NCBI GenBank assembly: GCA_002095305.1
Contig: MIEI01000019.1
Coordinates: 1 to 64,000, forward strand
Direction of reading: 5' to 3'
Length of the DNA: 64,000 nucleotides
Source: Pantoea brenneri
GTDB lineage: Bacteria > Pseudomonadota > Gammaproteobacteria > Enterobacterales > Enterobacteriaceae
Shown: piece by piece, positions 19,832-30,384 of the stretch
Layout of the letters: each line of letters starts with the position of its first letter
Position numbering within the stretch: position 1 is the first letter of the stretch
Program-made: the position numbers and the translations under genes
The notes under the pieces: generated by a model
What the model was told of the DNA's origin: nothing
Seen by the model: only the letters and a program-made list of their open reading frames with translations
Databases searched by the model: none

Positions 19832-20650
19832 TCAACACACCGCAACGCGCGCCCTCGCATCGGCCTGTAAATCCGCCCGGTAATAACGCACCACCTCACC
19901 GACCAGCAACAACGACGGCGAAACCGGCTTCTCCTGATCCACCGTCTGCGCCAGTCCGCCCAGCGAGGTAATCAACACCCGCTGATCCGACCGGGTACCG
20001 TTCTCAATGATCGCTACCGGCGTCGACGCATCACGCCCGTGATCCTGCAACTGCCTGCTGATCGAGGCACTCCAGCTCAACCCCATATAAAACACCAGCG
20101 TCTGATTGTCCGCCGCCAGCGCAGCCGCATCCAGCTGCGGCTCCCCGCTGCGCCCGTGCCCGGTGATCAGCCGTAACGACTGCGCGCAATCACGGTGGGT
20201 CAACGGAATGCCACTGGCCGCCGCGCAGCCCACCGCGGCGGTAATCCCCGGCACCACCTCACATCGAATCCCGGCCAGCTGCAGACTCACCATCTCCTCG
20301 CCGCCGCGACCAAAAATAAACGGGTCGCCGCCTTTCAAACGGATCACCTGGCGGCCACTGCGCGCCAGATCCACCAGCAACTGATTGATCTGCGCCTGCT
20401 TAAGACCGTGCTGCCCAGGTCGCTTACCCACATCAATGCACAACGCGCTCTCCGGCACTTCCGCCATCACCGCTTCACTCACCAGCCGGTCATACACCAC
20501 TACCTCGGCACGCTGCAGTAAACGCAACGCTTTCACCGTCAGCAGATCAACGTCGCCCGGCCCGGCACCCACTAACCACACCGCGCCCTGCTGCGGAACA
20601 CTGCCCTGCGGCGACAGCAATTTATCCAGCGATTCAATTAACAGCGTCAT
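19832..20650 (-). CDS. cobA: Uroporphyrinogen-III C-methyltransferase (CobA)
   Basis: SAM-dependent methyltransferase producing precorrin-2, the first step from uroporphyrinogen III to siroheme. The motifs [42 protein letters not shown] and [22 protein letters not shown] identify the CobA/CysG-C family. At 272 residues it is the stand-alone form without the CysG dehydrogenase/ferrochelatase half. ATG 20650 follows GGAGG and overlaps the nasA stop. Its place at the end of the nas operon fits the siroheme demand of the nitrite reductase encoded upstream. Confidence 0.93.
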   Translation of the reverse strand: MTLLIESLDKLLSPQGSVPQQGAVWLVGAGPGDVDLLTVKALRLLQRAEVVVYDRLVSEAVMAEVPESALCIDVGKRPGQHGLKQAQINQLLVDLARSGRQVIRLKGGDPFIFGRGGEEMVSLQLAGIRCEVVPGITAAVGCAAASGIPLTHRDCAQSLRLITGHGRSGEPQLDAAALAADNQTLVFYMGLSWSASISRQLQDHGRDASTPVAIIENGTRSDQRVLITSLGGLAQTVDQEKPVSPSLLLVGEVVRYYRADLQADARARVAVC

Positions 20651-23265
20651 GACGCCTCCGTAATCGATTGGGAACGCAACAGCTGCTTCAGTTCCGGAAT
20701 ACAGGAACCACACTGCGTGCCGCATTTAAGCTTCTCGCCCAGCGCCTGAGTCGTATCACACCCCTGCGCCACCGCCTGCAAAATGGCCGACTCACCGACC
20801 GCCATGCAACTGCAGATAATCCGCCCCGCCGCCTGACCCTGGGCGGCCTGGCCCGCCAGCAGCCGATGCCGCCGAAACGCATCCGACGGCGCAGCCTGAA
20901 ACGCGGCAGCGACGAAATCGTGGTCGACTGCTGGCAAGCCAGCCCCGGCATACAATGCCAGCTGCAGCACGCCGTCTCGCCATGCCAGCACCCGGTAATC
21001 ACTGCCGCTGCCGTCAGCGACCTGCAACTGGCACCCGCTAAGATCGTAATGCGCCGCCAGCCACGCTTGTGGCGCGCCCTCGCCAGCAACCACATAACGC
21101 TGCACCCCGGCATACGGTGACCGCGCCCAGTAACGCAACCCCACAGGTGATGCCAGCGTCGGCTGCCATAACCAGCCCTGCCAGCTCACCGGCAACGGCA
21201 TAATCCGCACCGGCGTCTGCTTCAGCGCCGGCTGGCGCGAAAACGGACAGCCTCGCGCGGCGATTAACATATCGACATGGCTCTGCTGACTGAACTGCCG
21301 GTTCCAGTGCATCGGCATAAACAGCTCTCCGCGTCGCAGCCCGCTATCCAGCGTCACCCGCGCGCTGATCCAGCCAGACAGCGACTGCACACGGGCCAGC
21401 GCCCCCGCCGTCAGCCCATAGCGGGCCGCATCGGCCGGATGAAGCGCCACAAACGGCTCGTCACAGTGCTGCATCAGCCGTGGCACCAGCCCGGTGCGGG
21501 TCATGGTATGCCACTGATCGCGCACCCGACCGGTATTCATCAGCAACGGATAAGCCACCTCGCGTGGCGTTAGCACGGGCGTCGCCGGTACCCATAGCCG
21601 GGCTTTGCCATCTGGATGATAAAACCGGCGATCGCTAAACAATCGGGCACAGCCAGCAGGATGTTCAGCGTTGACCGGCCACTGAACCGGATGCAGCGCA
21701 TCCCAGTCAACATCACTTAACTGCGCCAGCGCGCTGATATCAAACGCCCGCTGACCGCCGTTCTCAAAGCCCGATAGCGCCGCATGTTCACGGAAAATCG
21801 CTGCCGGATGCTGCCAGTTAAATCCTTCAAAGCCTAAACGTCGGGCCACCTGGGCCAGCAGCCACCAGTCGGGACGGGCATCGCCGGGCGCGGCGGCAAA
21901 GGCGCGCTGACGCGAAATCCGCCGCTCTGAATTGGTCACCGTGCCATTTTTCTCGCCCCAGCCCTGGGCCGGCAGCAGAATGTCAGCAAACGCGCTGGTA
22001 TCGGTTTGCGCCATCACGTCCGACACAATCACCAGCGGACAGGCCGCCAGCGCCTGCGCCACCCGATTGCCCTCCGGCATAGAGACAGCCGGATTAGTAC
22101 CCATAATCCAGACCGCTTTAACTTCGCCGGTGGCGATAGCCTGAAACAGATCCACCACCGTCAGGCCGGGCTGACGGGCGATAGTCGGGCTGCGCCAGAA
22201 ACGCTGCACCCGATCGCAGTCAGCCGGATCAAACCCCATATGCGCCGCCAGCTGATTAGCCAGCCCGCCCACTTCACGTCCTCCCATCGCATTTGGCTGT
22301 CCGGTCAGCGAAAACGGACCGCAGCCCGGCCGCCCGATCCTGCCGCTTAACAGATGCACATTGAGGATCGCCTGATTGTTATCACTGCCGGTGAGCGACT
22401 GATTAATCCCCATGCACCACAGCGTCACTACCCGCCCGGTCTGGCTGAACAACCGGTAAAAGTCGGTCACCTGCTGCGGCGTCAGATCGCACTGTGCGGC
22501 GACGTGCGCAACCTGCCACGGCTCTGCCGCCGCCAGCGTTTCCGCCACGCCGCTCAGGTGCGGCAGCATCGTCTGATCGATGCCGCCCTGCTTTGCCAGC
22601 CAGCGCAGCAGGCCGGAAAACAGCAGTGTATCGCTGCCAGGACGCAGCGGCAGATGCAGATCGGCCAGGTCGCAACTGGCGGTACGCCGCGGATCGATGA
22701 CCACCATCCGCATTTCAGGACGCTGCTGCTTCGCCTGCGCCAGCCGCTGCCAGATCACCGGATGTGCCCAGGCCGCGTTGGAACCGACCAGCACCACCAG
22801 ATCGGTCTGATCCAGATCCTCATAACAACAGGGCACCGCATCCGTACCGAACGCACGCTTATAGCCGATCACCGCTGAGGCCATACAGAGCCGCGAGTTG
22901 GTATCGATATTGGCGGTGCCGATATAACCCTTCATCAGCTTATTGGCGACGTAGTAATCCTCGGTCAGTAACTGGCCGGAACCGTAAAACGCCACTGCCT
23001 GCGGGCCGTCACGCTCAATCACCGCGCGTAATCCTGCCGCCGCCGCATCCAGCGCCGCGTCAAGCGTCACCGGCTGGCCATTAACCTGCGCCTTCAGCAA
23101 CCGTCCCTCTGGCGTCAGCGTCTCGCCTAACGCTGTTCCCTTAACGCACAACCGCCCGGCGTTGGCCGGATGCAGCGGATCGCCCGCCACCTGCGCCCGA
23201 TGATTGTCCTGCGGCGTCACGCAGACGCCACAGCCGACGCCGCAATAGGGACAGGTGGTATTCAT
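20647..23265 (-). CDS. nasA: Assimilatory nitrate reductase catalytic subunit NasA
   Basis: Cytoplasmic molybdenum enzyme reducing nitrate to nitrite for assimilation. The N-terminal cysteine motif [12 protein letters not shown] binds a [4Fe-4S] cluster, and the molybdopterin (bis-MGD) domains span the middle ([42 protein letters not shown]). The C-terminus adds a BFD-like [2Fe-2S] domain (ICSCMAVGE and CGTQCGSC), as in Klebsiella NasA. The length is 872 residues, normal. Its start overlaps the stop of the fused nitrite reductase gene by ATGA. Electrons probably come from the NasC-like flavoprotein module encoded just upstream. Confidence 0.95.
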   Translation of the reverse strand: MNTTCPYCGVGCGVCVTPQDNHRAQVAGDPLHPANAGRLCVKGTALGETLTPEGRLLKAQVNGQPVTLDAALDAAAAGLRAVIERDGPQAVAFYGSGQLLTEDYYVANKLMKGYIGTANIDTNSRLCMASAVIGYKRAFGTDAVPCCYEDLDQTDLVVLVGSNAAWAHPVIWQRLAQAKQQRPEMRMVVIDPRRTASCDLADLHLPLRPGSDTLLFSGLLRWLAKQGGIDQTMLPHLSGVAETLAAAEPWQVAHVAAQCDLTPQQVTDFYRLFSQTGRVVTLWCMGINQSLTGSDNNQAILNVHLLSGRIGRPGCGPFSLTGQPNAMGGREVGGLANQLAAHMGFDPADCDRVQRFWRSPTIARQPGLTVVDLFQAIATGEVKAVWIMGTNPAVSMPEGNRVAQALAACPLVIVSDVMAQTDTSAFADILLPAQGWGEKNGTVTNSERRISRQRAFAAAPGDARPDWWLLAQVARRLGFEGFNWQHPAAIFREHAALSGFENGGQRAFDISALAQLSDVDWDALHPVQWPVNAEHPAGCARLFSDRRFYHPDGKARLWVPATPVLTPREVAYPLLMNTGRVRDQWHTMTRTGLVPRLMQHCDEPFVALHPADAARYGLTAGALARVQSLSGWISARVTLDSGLRRGELFMPMHWNRQFSQQSHVDMLIAARGCPFSRQPALKQTPVRIMPLPVSWQGWLWQPTLASPVGLRYWARSPYAGVQRYVVAGEGAPQAWLAAHYDLSGCQLQVADGSGSDYRVLAWRDGVLQLALYAGAGLPAVDHDFVAAAFQAAPSDAFRRHRLLAGQAAQGQAAGRIICSCMAVGESAILQAVAQGCDTTQALGEKLKCGTQCGSCIPELKQLLRSQSITEAS

Positions 23266-26200
23266 GATGCCTGCGCCAGTTGATTCGCCGGACGATTCGC
23301 CAGCCAGATCTGCCCCGCTTCCAGCTTCACCGGCCAGCAGCGTAACTGGTGCTGCGGGTTATCCAGACTCTGACCGTCCCGCAGCCGCACCCGCTGCTTG
23401 TAAAGCGGCGAAATCACCACCGGCTCGCCGCCGACATCACCGAGAATACCGCGCGACAACACGCTGGCTTCGCTGCCTGGCTCGCGATCCTCCAGCGCAT
23501 AAAGCGTCTCACCAAAGCGGAACAGCGCGATACGCTCACTGCCGAGCCGCGCCCCGATGCCGGCCTGCTGTGGCACCGCGTCGAGTGCACAGACTGCGCT
23601 CCATCGCTCGGCCGGCAGGTGCAGCAACGGGCGGGACGTGGCCGTGTCCGGCTGGCGCTGGCCGCGCACCCGGCTGTAGTGCAGGCTCTCATCCGGCTGA
23701 TCGCTGTTGATCGTCGGAGTGAACAGCGCCAGGCGTGACGCATCCGCCAGCGTGGTCTGCCATTCGCACTGGTACGCCTCGACCACCTGCTGCATCTCCT
23801 GCTCCAGCGTTGCCGCCAGCCCGAGGCTATCGTCAATCACCACCTGACGCAGATAGTCGAGGCCGCCCTCCAGGTTATCCAGCCAGACGCTGGTGCGCTG
23901 CAGCCGGTCGGCGGTACGGATATAAAACATCAACAGACGATCGACATACCGCAGCAGCGTAGCGTCGTCGAGGTCGCTGGCGAACAGATCGGCGTGACGC
24001 GGCTTCATACCGCCATTGCCGCAGACATAGAGATTCCAGCCCTTGTCAGTGGCGATCACCCCGATATCTTTGCTCTGCGCTTCAGCACATTCACGGGTAC
24101 AGCCGGAAACCGCCATCTTGATCTTGTGCGGGGCGCGCAGGCCCTTGTAGCGATGCTCCAGCGCGATAGCGAACGCGGTAGAGTCCTGCACGCCATAGCG
24201 GCACCAGGTTGATCCGACACAGGACTTCACGGTGCGCAGCGATTTGCCGTAGGCGTGGCCGGTTTCGAAGCCAGCGTCCAGTAACGTCTGCCAGATAGCT
24301 GGCAGTTGATCGAGCCGCGCACCGAACAGATCGATGCGCTGTCCGCCGGTAATTTTGGTATAGAGATCGTAGCGCGCCGCCACTTCGCCAATGGCAATCA
24401 GACCTTGCGGAGTGATCTCACCCGCCGGAACGCGCGGCACCACTGAATAGGTGCCATCTTTCTGGATATTGGCAAAGTAGCGATCGTTGGTGTCCTGCAG
24501 CGGCAGATGTGCCGGTTGCAGCAGATAGTCGTTCCAGCAGGAAGCCAGCAGCGAGGCCACCAGCGGTTTACACACTTCACAGCCGTGGCCTTTGCCGTGC
24601 GCCGCCAGCAGATCGTCAAAGGTTTTGATCGCCTCCACCCGGATCAGGTGATAAAGCTCCTGCCGCGACCAGGCGAAGTGCTCGCAGATATCCTTCTTCA
24701 CCACCACGCCGAGGTTAGACAACTGGTATTCCATCACCTGTTTCACCAGTGCCGCACAGCCGCCGCAGCCGGTGGCCGCTTTGGTACAGCTTTTAATGCT
24801 GCTCATCTCACTGCAACCGCTTTTCACCGCTGCGCAGAGTTCGCCTTTGCTGACGTTATGACAGGAGCAGAGCTGGGCACTGTCAGGTAGCGCGGCCACG
24901 CCCGCTGCCCTGGCCGGTGCGCCCGCCAGCAGCGGCAGAATCAGACTCTCGGGCGCGGCCGGCAGCGGCAGCGCATTCAGCATCATCTGCAGCAGTGTGG
25001 CGTAATCGCTGCTGTCCCCCACCAGCACGCCGCCCAGCAATCGGCTGCCGTCGCCGGAGACCACGATTTTCTTGTAAATGCCTTTTGGACCGTCCGTCCA
25101 GTGATAACTCTGGCTGCCGATGGTGCGACCCTGCGCATCACCAAACGACGCGACCTCGACCCCCAGCAGTTTGAGCTTTGTGCTCATATCCGCACCGCTG
25201 AACGCAGTGGGTTCCGCCGCCAGATGGCCCGCCAGTACCCGCGCCATCTGATAGCCGGGCGCCACCAGCCCAAAAATCTGACCGTTCCACAGCGCGCATT
25301 CGCCGACGGCGTAGATCGCTTCATCGCTGGTCTGACAGCGATCGTTAATCTCGATACCGCCGCGCGGACCGAGCGTCAGCCCGGCCTCACGCGCCAGCTC
25401 ATCACGTGGCCGGATGCCGGCGGAGAACAGCACCAGATCGCTGTGCAGGCTGCTGCCATCGGCAAAGTGCAGCAGCACGCTGCCGTCGGCCTGAGTCTCA
25501 ATCTGCTGAGTCTGTTTTGAGGTGTGTACCGTCACACCAAGCGACTCGATCTTCTGACGCAGCATTGACGCGCCGCCCTCATCGAGCTGCACCGCCATCA
25601 GGCGCGGCGCAAACTCCACCACATGGGTTTCCAGCCCGAGTTGCCGCAGCGCATTGGCCGCCTCCAGACCCAGCAACCCACCGCCAATCACCACGCCGCG
25701 CTGACTGTGACGGGCGCAGGCGGCAATCGCATCGAGATCGTCGAGCGTGCGGTAGACGAAACAGCGTGCCGCATCGTGGCCGGGAATCGGCGGCACAAAG
25801 GCGCGTGATCCGGTCGCCAGCACCAGCCGATCCCACGCCAGCTGGTTACCCGCACTGTCAGTCAGGCTACGCTGCGCCCGATCAACCGACACCACCTGGC
25901 AGCCCGTGCGCAGCTCAATGCCGTGCTGCGCAAAGAAATCCGCGCCCACCAGCGAGAGATCGGCCGCCTGTTTGCCGTTGAAATAGTCCGACAGATGCAC
26001 CCGGTCATAGGCTGGCTGAGACTCTTCGCCATACACCACAATGTGATAGTGCTGATGCAGTTCACGGGCGACCAGTTGCTCAAGAAAATAGTGGCTGACC
26101 ATGCCGTGACCGATCACGGCTAATAGCGGTTTGCTCATCAGAAGACTCTCTGCAGCCTGCGGCTGCGTTTCAGGTTGATCGGGATCGAACAGGGTGGCGA

Positions 26201-27329
26201 GCGTGACGGGTTCAGCACGCTGCAGGCGGCCGAGCAGTGCGGCCCCCTGCTGGCTGTCACCAAACAGCAGCACGCCGTTGAGGCGTCCCTGTCGCAGAAA
26301 GAGACGACGATAGTCGCCGGAGAGCGGATCAAAACTGCTGACCGATGGCGCTTCACTGATATCCCCGGCGCTGAACAGTGAAATGCCGCTGACTTTCAGC
26401 CGCGTGCCGCCAGGCTGGGTACGGTAATCGGCCTGTGGCGAACCGGCCAGCTGCGCTGCCAGCACCTGCGCCTGCGCCAGACAGGGCGCCACCAGGCCAA
26501 AGGTCTCCCCCTCGATTTCACAGCACTCGCCGACGGCATAGACATCGGGCACCGCGCTGCGTAGCTGGCGATCGACCAGAATACCGCGCTGACACGGCAG
26601 CCCCGCCGCCCGCGCCACGGCCACGGCTGGCTCCACGCCGATGGCGATCACCACCTGCGCGGCGGCGTAATCAGCGCCATCCGCCAGTGTGACGCCGGTT
26701 GCGGTGATCGCCTGCAGGCCACTGTTCAGCAAACAGTGGATGCCACGCCCGCGCAGCGCCGTCAGCAGCAGTTCACCCGCTCTGGCATCCAGCTGGCGAT
26801 CGAGTAACCAGCCTTTGTGGTGAATCAGCGTCACCTCACGGCCCTGCGCCCGCAGTGCCGCCGCCGCCTCAATGCCGAGGAAACCGCCCCCCAGCACCGC
26901 CACCGGGCCGTGGCCCGCCAGCAGCCGTTCAACATCATTGATGCTGCGAAAACCGCTGACGTGCGGCCGATCGATGCCCGCAATGGCCGGCAGACGCGGC
27001 TGCGATCCGGTGGCGAAAACCAGCCGGTCCCAGCCCAGCTGGCGCTGGTCGGTCAGCACCGTGCGGGCCGCCAGATCGACCTGCTGCACCGTTTCACCGG
27101 CCAGCAGCGTCACGCCGTGCTGCTGATACCATGAGGTGGCATGAAGCAGGGTCTCGCTGAAGCGCATCTCGCCAGCCAGCACCGGTGATAACAGCACGCG
27201 GTTATAGTTGCCGTACGGTTCGCGACCGATCACCGTGATGGCGTAGCGCTGCGGCGCGCGTTGCAGCAGGCTTTCGACCAGCTGCATCGCCGCCATTCCA
27301 TTCCCTATCACCAGCAGCCGTTGCGTCAT
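23262..27329 (-). CDS. nasB: Fused NasC-like flavoprotein / nitrite reductase NirB / NirD-like protein
   Basis: A single 1355-residue chain with three parts. Residues 1 to about 395 form an NAD/FAD oxidoreductase (LLVIGNGMAAMQLVE, VAVLGGGFLGIEAA) like NasC, the electron-transfer partner of NasA. From Met398 a complete NirB-type NADH nitrite reductase follows: a second FAD/NAD module (VIGHGMVSHYFLE), a BFD [2Fe-2S] region (CSCH at 821-824, CGGC at 855-858), and the siroheme/[4Fe-4S] cysteines at 1037, 1043, 1077 and 1081. Residues from about 1235 resemble NirD. ATG 27329 follows TGAGGA. In Klebsiella oxytoca nasC and nasB are, as I recall, separate genes. An internal start at 26138 (Met398) is possible. 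Confidence 0.9.
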   Translation of the reverse strand: MTQRLLVIGNGMAAMQLVESLLQRAPQRYAITVIGREPYGNYNRVLLSPVLAGEMRFSETLLHATSWYQQHGVTLLAGETVQQVDLAARTVLTDQRQLGWDRLVFATGSQPRLPAIAGIDRPHVSGFRSINDVERLLAGHGPVAVLGGGFLGIEAAAALRAQGREVTLIHHKGWLLDRQLDARAGELLLTALRGRGIHCLLNSGLQAITATGVTLADGADYAAAQVVIAIGVEPAVAVARAAGLPCQRGILVDRQLRSAVPDVYAVGECCEIEGETFGLVAPCLAQAQVLAAQLAGSPQADYRTQPGGTRLKVSGISLFSAGDISEAPSVSSFDPLSGDYRRLFLRQGRLNGVLLFGDSQQGAALLGRLQRAEPVTLATLFDPDQPETQPQAAESLLMSKPLLAVIGHGMVSHYFLEQLVARELHQHYHIVVYGEESQPAYDRVHLSDYFNGKQAADLSLVGADFFAQHGIELRTGCQVVSVDRAQRSLTDSAGNQLAWDRLVLATGSRAFVPPIPGHDAARCFVYRTLDDLDAIAACARHSQRGVVIGGGLLGLEAANALRQLGLETHVVEFAPRLMAVQLDEGGASMLRQKIESLGVTVHTSKQTQQIETQADGSVLLHFADGSSLHSDLVLFSAGIRPRDELAREAGLTLGPRGGIEINDRCQTSDEAIYAVGECALWNGQIFGLVAPGYQMARVLAGHLAAEPTAFSGADMSTKLKLLGVEVASFGDAQGRTIGSQSYHWTDGPKGIYKKIVVSGDGSRLLGGVLVGDSSDYATLLQMMLNALPLPAAPESLILPLLAGAPARAAGVAALPDSAQLCSCHNVSKGELCAAVKSGCSEMSSIKSCTKAATGCGGCAALVKQVMEYQLSNLGVVVKKDICEHFAWSRQELYHLIRVEAIKTFDDLLAAHGKGHGCEVCKPLVASLLASCWNDYLLQPAHLPLQDTNDRYFANIQKDGTYSVVPRVPAGEITPQGLIAIGEVAARYDLYTKITGGQRIDLFGARLDQLPAIWQTLLDAGFETGHAYGKSLRTVKSCVGSTWCRYGVQDSTAFAIALEHRYKGLRAPHKIKMAVSGCTRECAEAQSKDIGVIATDKGWNLYVCGNGGMKPRHADLFASDLDDATLLRYVDRLLMFYIRTADRLQRTSVWLDNLEGGLDYLRQVVIDDSLGLAATLEQEMQQVVEAYQCEWQTTLADASRLALFTPTINSDQPDESLHYSRVRGQRQPDTATSRPLLHLPAERWSAVCALDAVPQQAGIGARLGSERIALFRFGETLYALEDREPGSEASVLSRGILGDVGGEPVVISPLYKQRVRLRDGQSLDNPQHQLRCWPVKLEAGQIWLANRPANQLAQAS

Positions 27330-27339
27330 GATGTGATCC

Positions 27340-28128
27340 TCACGCCGCCGTAGTCTGTTTTTCATACAGAAAGTGCAGCACCTGCTGACGTAGCTGGTGA
27401 TAGCGTGGATCGTCGGCCAGCGCGACGCGTGAGCGCGGACGCGGCAGATCGACCGGCAGAATCTCACCGACCCGCGCCGCCGGGCCGTTGGTCATCATCA
27501 GTACCCGATCTGACAACAACACCGCCTCATCGACGTCATGGGTGATCAGCACGATGGTGGTGTTCAGCTCCTGCTGAATGCGCATCACACTGTCCTGCAG
27601 ATGCGCGCGGGTCAGAGCGTCCAGCGCGCCAAACGGCTCATCCAGCAGCAGCACCCGCGGCTTCATCGCCAGCGCCCGTGCGATGCCGACGCGCTGCTTC
27701 ATGCCGCCGGAAATCTCACCCGGCCGCTTGTGCATCGCATGGCTCATCTGCACGCGATTCAGGTTGTGCTCAATCCAGTCACGCATTTCCGCTTTACTGA
27801 GCCGGCCTTTAAACACCTGCTGCACCGCCAGTTCAACGTTCTGAAACGCCGTCAGCCAGGGCAGCAGCGAATGGTTCTGGAACACCACCGCCCGCTCTGG
27901 CCCCGGCCCGGCGATCTCGCGGTTATCGCACAGCAATACGCCGCTGCTGGGCCGGCTTAATCCGGCAATCAGGTTCAGCAGGGTTGATTTGCCGCAGCCG
28001 GAATGGCCGATCAGACTCAGGGTTTCGCCCTGGTGAATATCAAAGCTGACGTTATCCAGCGCCAGAAATTCACCGCTGGCGGTATTGAAGCGCTGGCTGA
28101 CCTGCTGAACGCGAATAATGTGTGACAT
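27340..28128 (-). CDS. nasD: Nitrate ABC transporter ATPase NasD
   Basis: ATP-binding subunit of the periplasmic-binding-protein-dependent nitrate/nitrite importer (NrtD/SsuB-like). The 262-residue protein has Walker A GHSGCGKSTLLNLIAGL, signature ISGGMKQRVGIARAL, Walker B VLLLDEPFGALDAL and the switch histidine in LITHDVDEAV. It lies ten bases after nasE and just before the fused reductase gene. The naming follows the Klebsiella nasFEDCBA order (F binding protein, E permease, D ATPase). Confidence 0.93.
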   Translation of the reverse strand: MSHIIRVQQVSQRFNTASGEFLALDNVSFDIHQGETLSLIGHSGCGKSTLLNLIAGLSRPSSGVLLCDNREIAGPGPERAVVFQNHSLLPWLTAFQNVELAVQQVFKGRLSKAEMRDWIEHNLNRVQMSHAMHKRPGEISGGMKQRVGIARALAMKPRVLLLDEPFGALDALTRAHLQDSVMRIQQELNTTIVLITHDVDEAVLLSDRVLMMTNGPAARVGEILPVDLPRPRSRVALADDPRYHQLRQQVLHFLYEKQTTAA

Positions 28129-28138
28129 GGTGAACTCC

Positions 28139-29011
28139 TTATTTATCCCAGCTAAAACGACGGACCAGCAGCATCAAGCCCTGCTCCAGCAACAGGCCGA
28201 CAACGCCGATAATCAGGATGGCGATCAGAATGTTTTCCACATTGAGGTTGTTCCACTCGTTCCAGATCCAGAAGCCGATACCCAGTCCGCCGGTCAGCAT
28301 TTCGGCAGCGACAATCACCAGCCACGCAATGCCAATCGACAGGCGAACCCCGGTCAGCACGGCGGGCAGCACCGCCGGCAGCAGGATGCGGCGCATTACC
28401 GTCCACTCGGAGAGCTGCAGCACCCGCGCCACATTGAGGTAATCCTGTGGAATGCGTTGTACCCCTTCAGCGGTGTTGATGATCATTGGCCAGATTGAGC
28501 AGATGAAAATGGTCCAGCTGGCAGCAGGCTCGGCACGCTGAAACAGCAGCAGACCAATCGGCAGCCAGGCCAGCGGACTAACCGGGCGCAGCAAGGCGAT
28601 AATTGGATTGAACATCCGTGCCATAAACAGAAAGCGGCCGAGCAGAAAACCGGCCGGAATGCCGACCAGGGCCGCCAGGCCGAAGCCGACAGCGACCCGT
28701 TGCAGCGACGCCAGCACGTTCCAGCCGATGCCCTGATCGTTGGGACCGTTGCTATAGAACGGATCGGCAAACAGCACCTGCGCCGCCTGCCAGGTGGCGT
28801 ACGGCGTCGGAAAAGACGGCTCCGACAGCGCGGCAAGTTGCCACACCAGCAGCAGCAACAGCATCCCGCCGGCTGCCGGGATAGCCCGCTGGATCAGCGG
28901 ACGCAGGCGAGCCGGTCTGGCGGCGGCTTTCGGGGTAATCTGCAGCGGGATAACGGTAGCACTGCTGTCGGTCTGTACCGGCTGCGCCAGGGCGCGCGCG
29001 TCAGTTTTCAT
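28139..29011 (-). CDS. nasE: Nitrate ABC transporter permease NasE
   Basis: Membrane subunit of the nitrate importer, NtrB/SsuC-type permease of 290 residues. There are about six spans after a cytoplasmic N-terminal tail of roughly 45 residues. The permease coupling loop is near LPAVLPAVLTGVRLSIGIAW, preceded by YLNVARVLQLSEW. MLTGGLGIGFWIWNEWNNLN is typical of nitrate/taurine permeases. It lies between nasF and nasD and is probably cotranscribed with them. Confidence 0.93.
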   Translation of the reverse strand: MKTDARALAQPVQTDSSATVIPLQITPKAAARPARLRPLIQRAIPAAGGMLLLLLVWQLAALSEPSFPTPYATWQAAQVLFADPFYSNGPNDQGIGWNVLASLQRVAVGFGLAALVGIPAGFLLGRFLFMARMFNPIIALLRPVSPLAWLPIGLLLFQRAEPAASWTIFICSIWPMIINTAEGVQRIPQDYLNVARVLQLSEWTVMRRILLPAVLPAVLTGVRLSIGIAWLVIVAAEMLTGGLGIGFWIWNEWNNLNVENILIAILIIGVVGLLLEQGLMLLVRRFSWDK

Positions 29012-29022
29012 GGCATCCTCTC

Positions 29023-30276
29023 TTAATGTTTGATGGCGAAACTGGCGGCATAGGCGGCAGGATCGCTGCCGTCCCAGACTTTGCCGTCGATGAGGGTACT
29101 GCTGCGCATCTCCGTGGCGGGCAGTGCGATCTGGCCGACCGCACTGGCGGCCTGTTTATAGATGTCGATGCGGTTAATCTGGCGTGCTACCGCCAGGTAA
29201 TCAGGATCGTCGGTCAGCAGACCCCAGCGTTTCATCTGGGTCAGGAACCACATGCCGTCAGAGAGCCACGGGAAACTGACCTTGCCGTCACCGAAGAAGC
29301 GCATCGGATGCGTGTCCTGCCACGACTGACCCAGCCCGTTCTGGTACTGACCCAGCATCCGCCCTTGTAGCGTCTCAACTTTGGTATTGATCCAGGCGCG
29401 CCCGGCTAACACCTGGGCCGTTTCGCGACGGTTATCGTCAGAGGCATCAATCCAGCGGGCGGCTTCCAGTACCGCAGCCGTGAGTGCGCGTGCGGTATTG
29501 GGATTCTCGTTGACCCACTGCGCGCGGGTGCCGAGGATTTTTTCCGGATGCTCAGGCCAGATCTGCTGGCTGGTGGCGGCGGTAAAGCCGATGTTGTCGC
29601 TGATGGCGCGCTGGTTCCACGGCTCGCCGACGCAGAAGCCGCTCATGTTGCCTATCTTCATGTTCATCACCATCTGCGGCGGCGGCACAACCACGGTGCG
29701 TACCTCCTCAAATGGGTTGATGCCGGCATTGGCCAGCCAGTAATAGAGCCACATGGCGTGGGTGCTGGTGGGAAAAGTGTGGGCGAAGGTGAAGTGGCCT
29801 TTGGCCTGGCTGTCGACCGCCTTTTTCAGGCTGGCCGCATCTGTCACGCCGCTGGCTTTTAGCTGGTTCGACAGAGTGATCGCCTGGCCGTTATGGTTGA
29901 GCGTCATCAGATTAGCCATGTCGTGCTGCGGACCGGCCACCCCGAGTTGCAGGGCGTAGATCATGCCGTACAACACGTGCGCGGCATCCAGCTCGCCAGA
30001 GGTCAGTTTGTCGCGTACCGCCGCCCAGCTCGCCTCTTTACTGACCTGTAGCGTCAGGCCATATTTTTTATCAAATCCTTTAACTGACGCCATCACCACG
30101 GGTGCGCAGTCGGTGAGCGGAATAAAGCCGACCCGCACGGTGTTTTTCTCAGGCGCATCCGATCCCGCCGCCCATACGGCATTGCGTAATCCCGGAACAA
30201 CCCAGGCCCCGCCCAGCGCGGCACCGGACAGCAGTAACTGACGTCGTGAAAGGGAAAATGGCGTTTTGCTCATCAT
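29023..30276 (-). CDS. nasF: Periplasmic nitrate-binding protein NasF
   Basis: Substrate-binding subunit of the nitrate importer (NrtA family). The N-terminus has a twin-arginine signal, SRRQLLLSGAALGGAW, suggesting Tat export. Family motifs include VRVGFIPLTDCAPVVMAS, HVLYGMIYALQLGVAG, HTFPTSTHAMWLYYWL and GFCVGEPWNQRAI. The start is ATG 30276 (or the adjacent ATG 30273), after CAGGGG. The gene is the first of the operon and is preceded by a sigma-54 promoter and a two-hairpin attenuator leader. A longer open frame to 30381 runs through the terminator hairpin and is rejected. Confidence 0.94.
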   Translation of the reverse strand: MMSKTPFSLSRRQLLLSGAALGGAWVVPGLRNAVWAAGSDAPEKNTVRVGFIPLTDCAPVVMASVKGFDKKYGLTLQVSKEASWAAVRDKLTSGELDAAHVLYGMIYALQLGVAGPQHDMANLMTLNHNGQAITLSNQLKASGVTDAASLKKAVDSQAKGHFTFAHTFPTSTHAMWLYYWLANAGINPFEEVRTVVVPPPQMVMNMKIGNMSGFCVGEPWNQRAISDNIGFTAATSQQIWPEHPEKILGTRAQWVNENPNTARALTAAVLEAARWIDASDDNRRETAQVLAGRAWINTKVETLQGRMLGQYQNGLGQSWQDTHPMRFFGDGKVSFPWLSDGMWFLTQMKRWGLLTDDPDYLAVARQINRIDIYKQAASAVGQIALPATEMRSSTLIDGKVWDGSDPAAYAASFAIKH

Positions 30277-30295
30277 ATTGCCCCTGAACAGGAAT

Positions 30296-30343
30296 AAAAA
30301 AAGGCGTCCTCCGACATGCCGAAGCATGCGGATGGACGCCTTT
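30296..30343 (-). terminator. NasR-controlled leader terminator of the nas operon
   Basis: On the minus strand, AAAGGCGTCC pairs with GGACGCCTTT, with an inner GCATGC/GCATG stem closed by TTCG, and then a run of T. It lies inside the leader, about 20 bases before nasF, so it would stop transcription before the first gene. With nasR adjacent, this fits the known nasF attenuator that NasR overrides in nitrate or nitrite. Confidence 0.85.
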
Positions 30344-30350
30344 ATCCAAA

Positions 30351-30384
30351 GCACTGGCCCCACCGCCGTTGGCGGGAACAATGC
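30351..30384 (-). promoter_or_regulatory. Upstream leader hairpin, candidate NasR RNA target
   Basis: Minus-strand GCATTG pairs (one G-U) with CAGTGC, and inside it CCGCC pairs with GGCGG around AAC. It sits directly upstream of the leader terminator and begins about eight bases after the predicted transcription start. In Klebsiella the first leader hairpin is what NasR binds. By position this is the equivalent. I cannot confirm the specific loop bases. Confidence 0.6.

Noticed and set aside
19557-19899. Open frames on both strands between the DeoR regulator and cobA
   Set aside because: They coincide with the nested inverted repeats and part of cobA. No ribosome site or known product.
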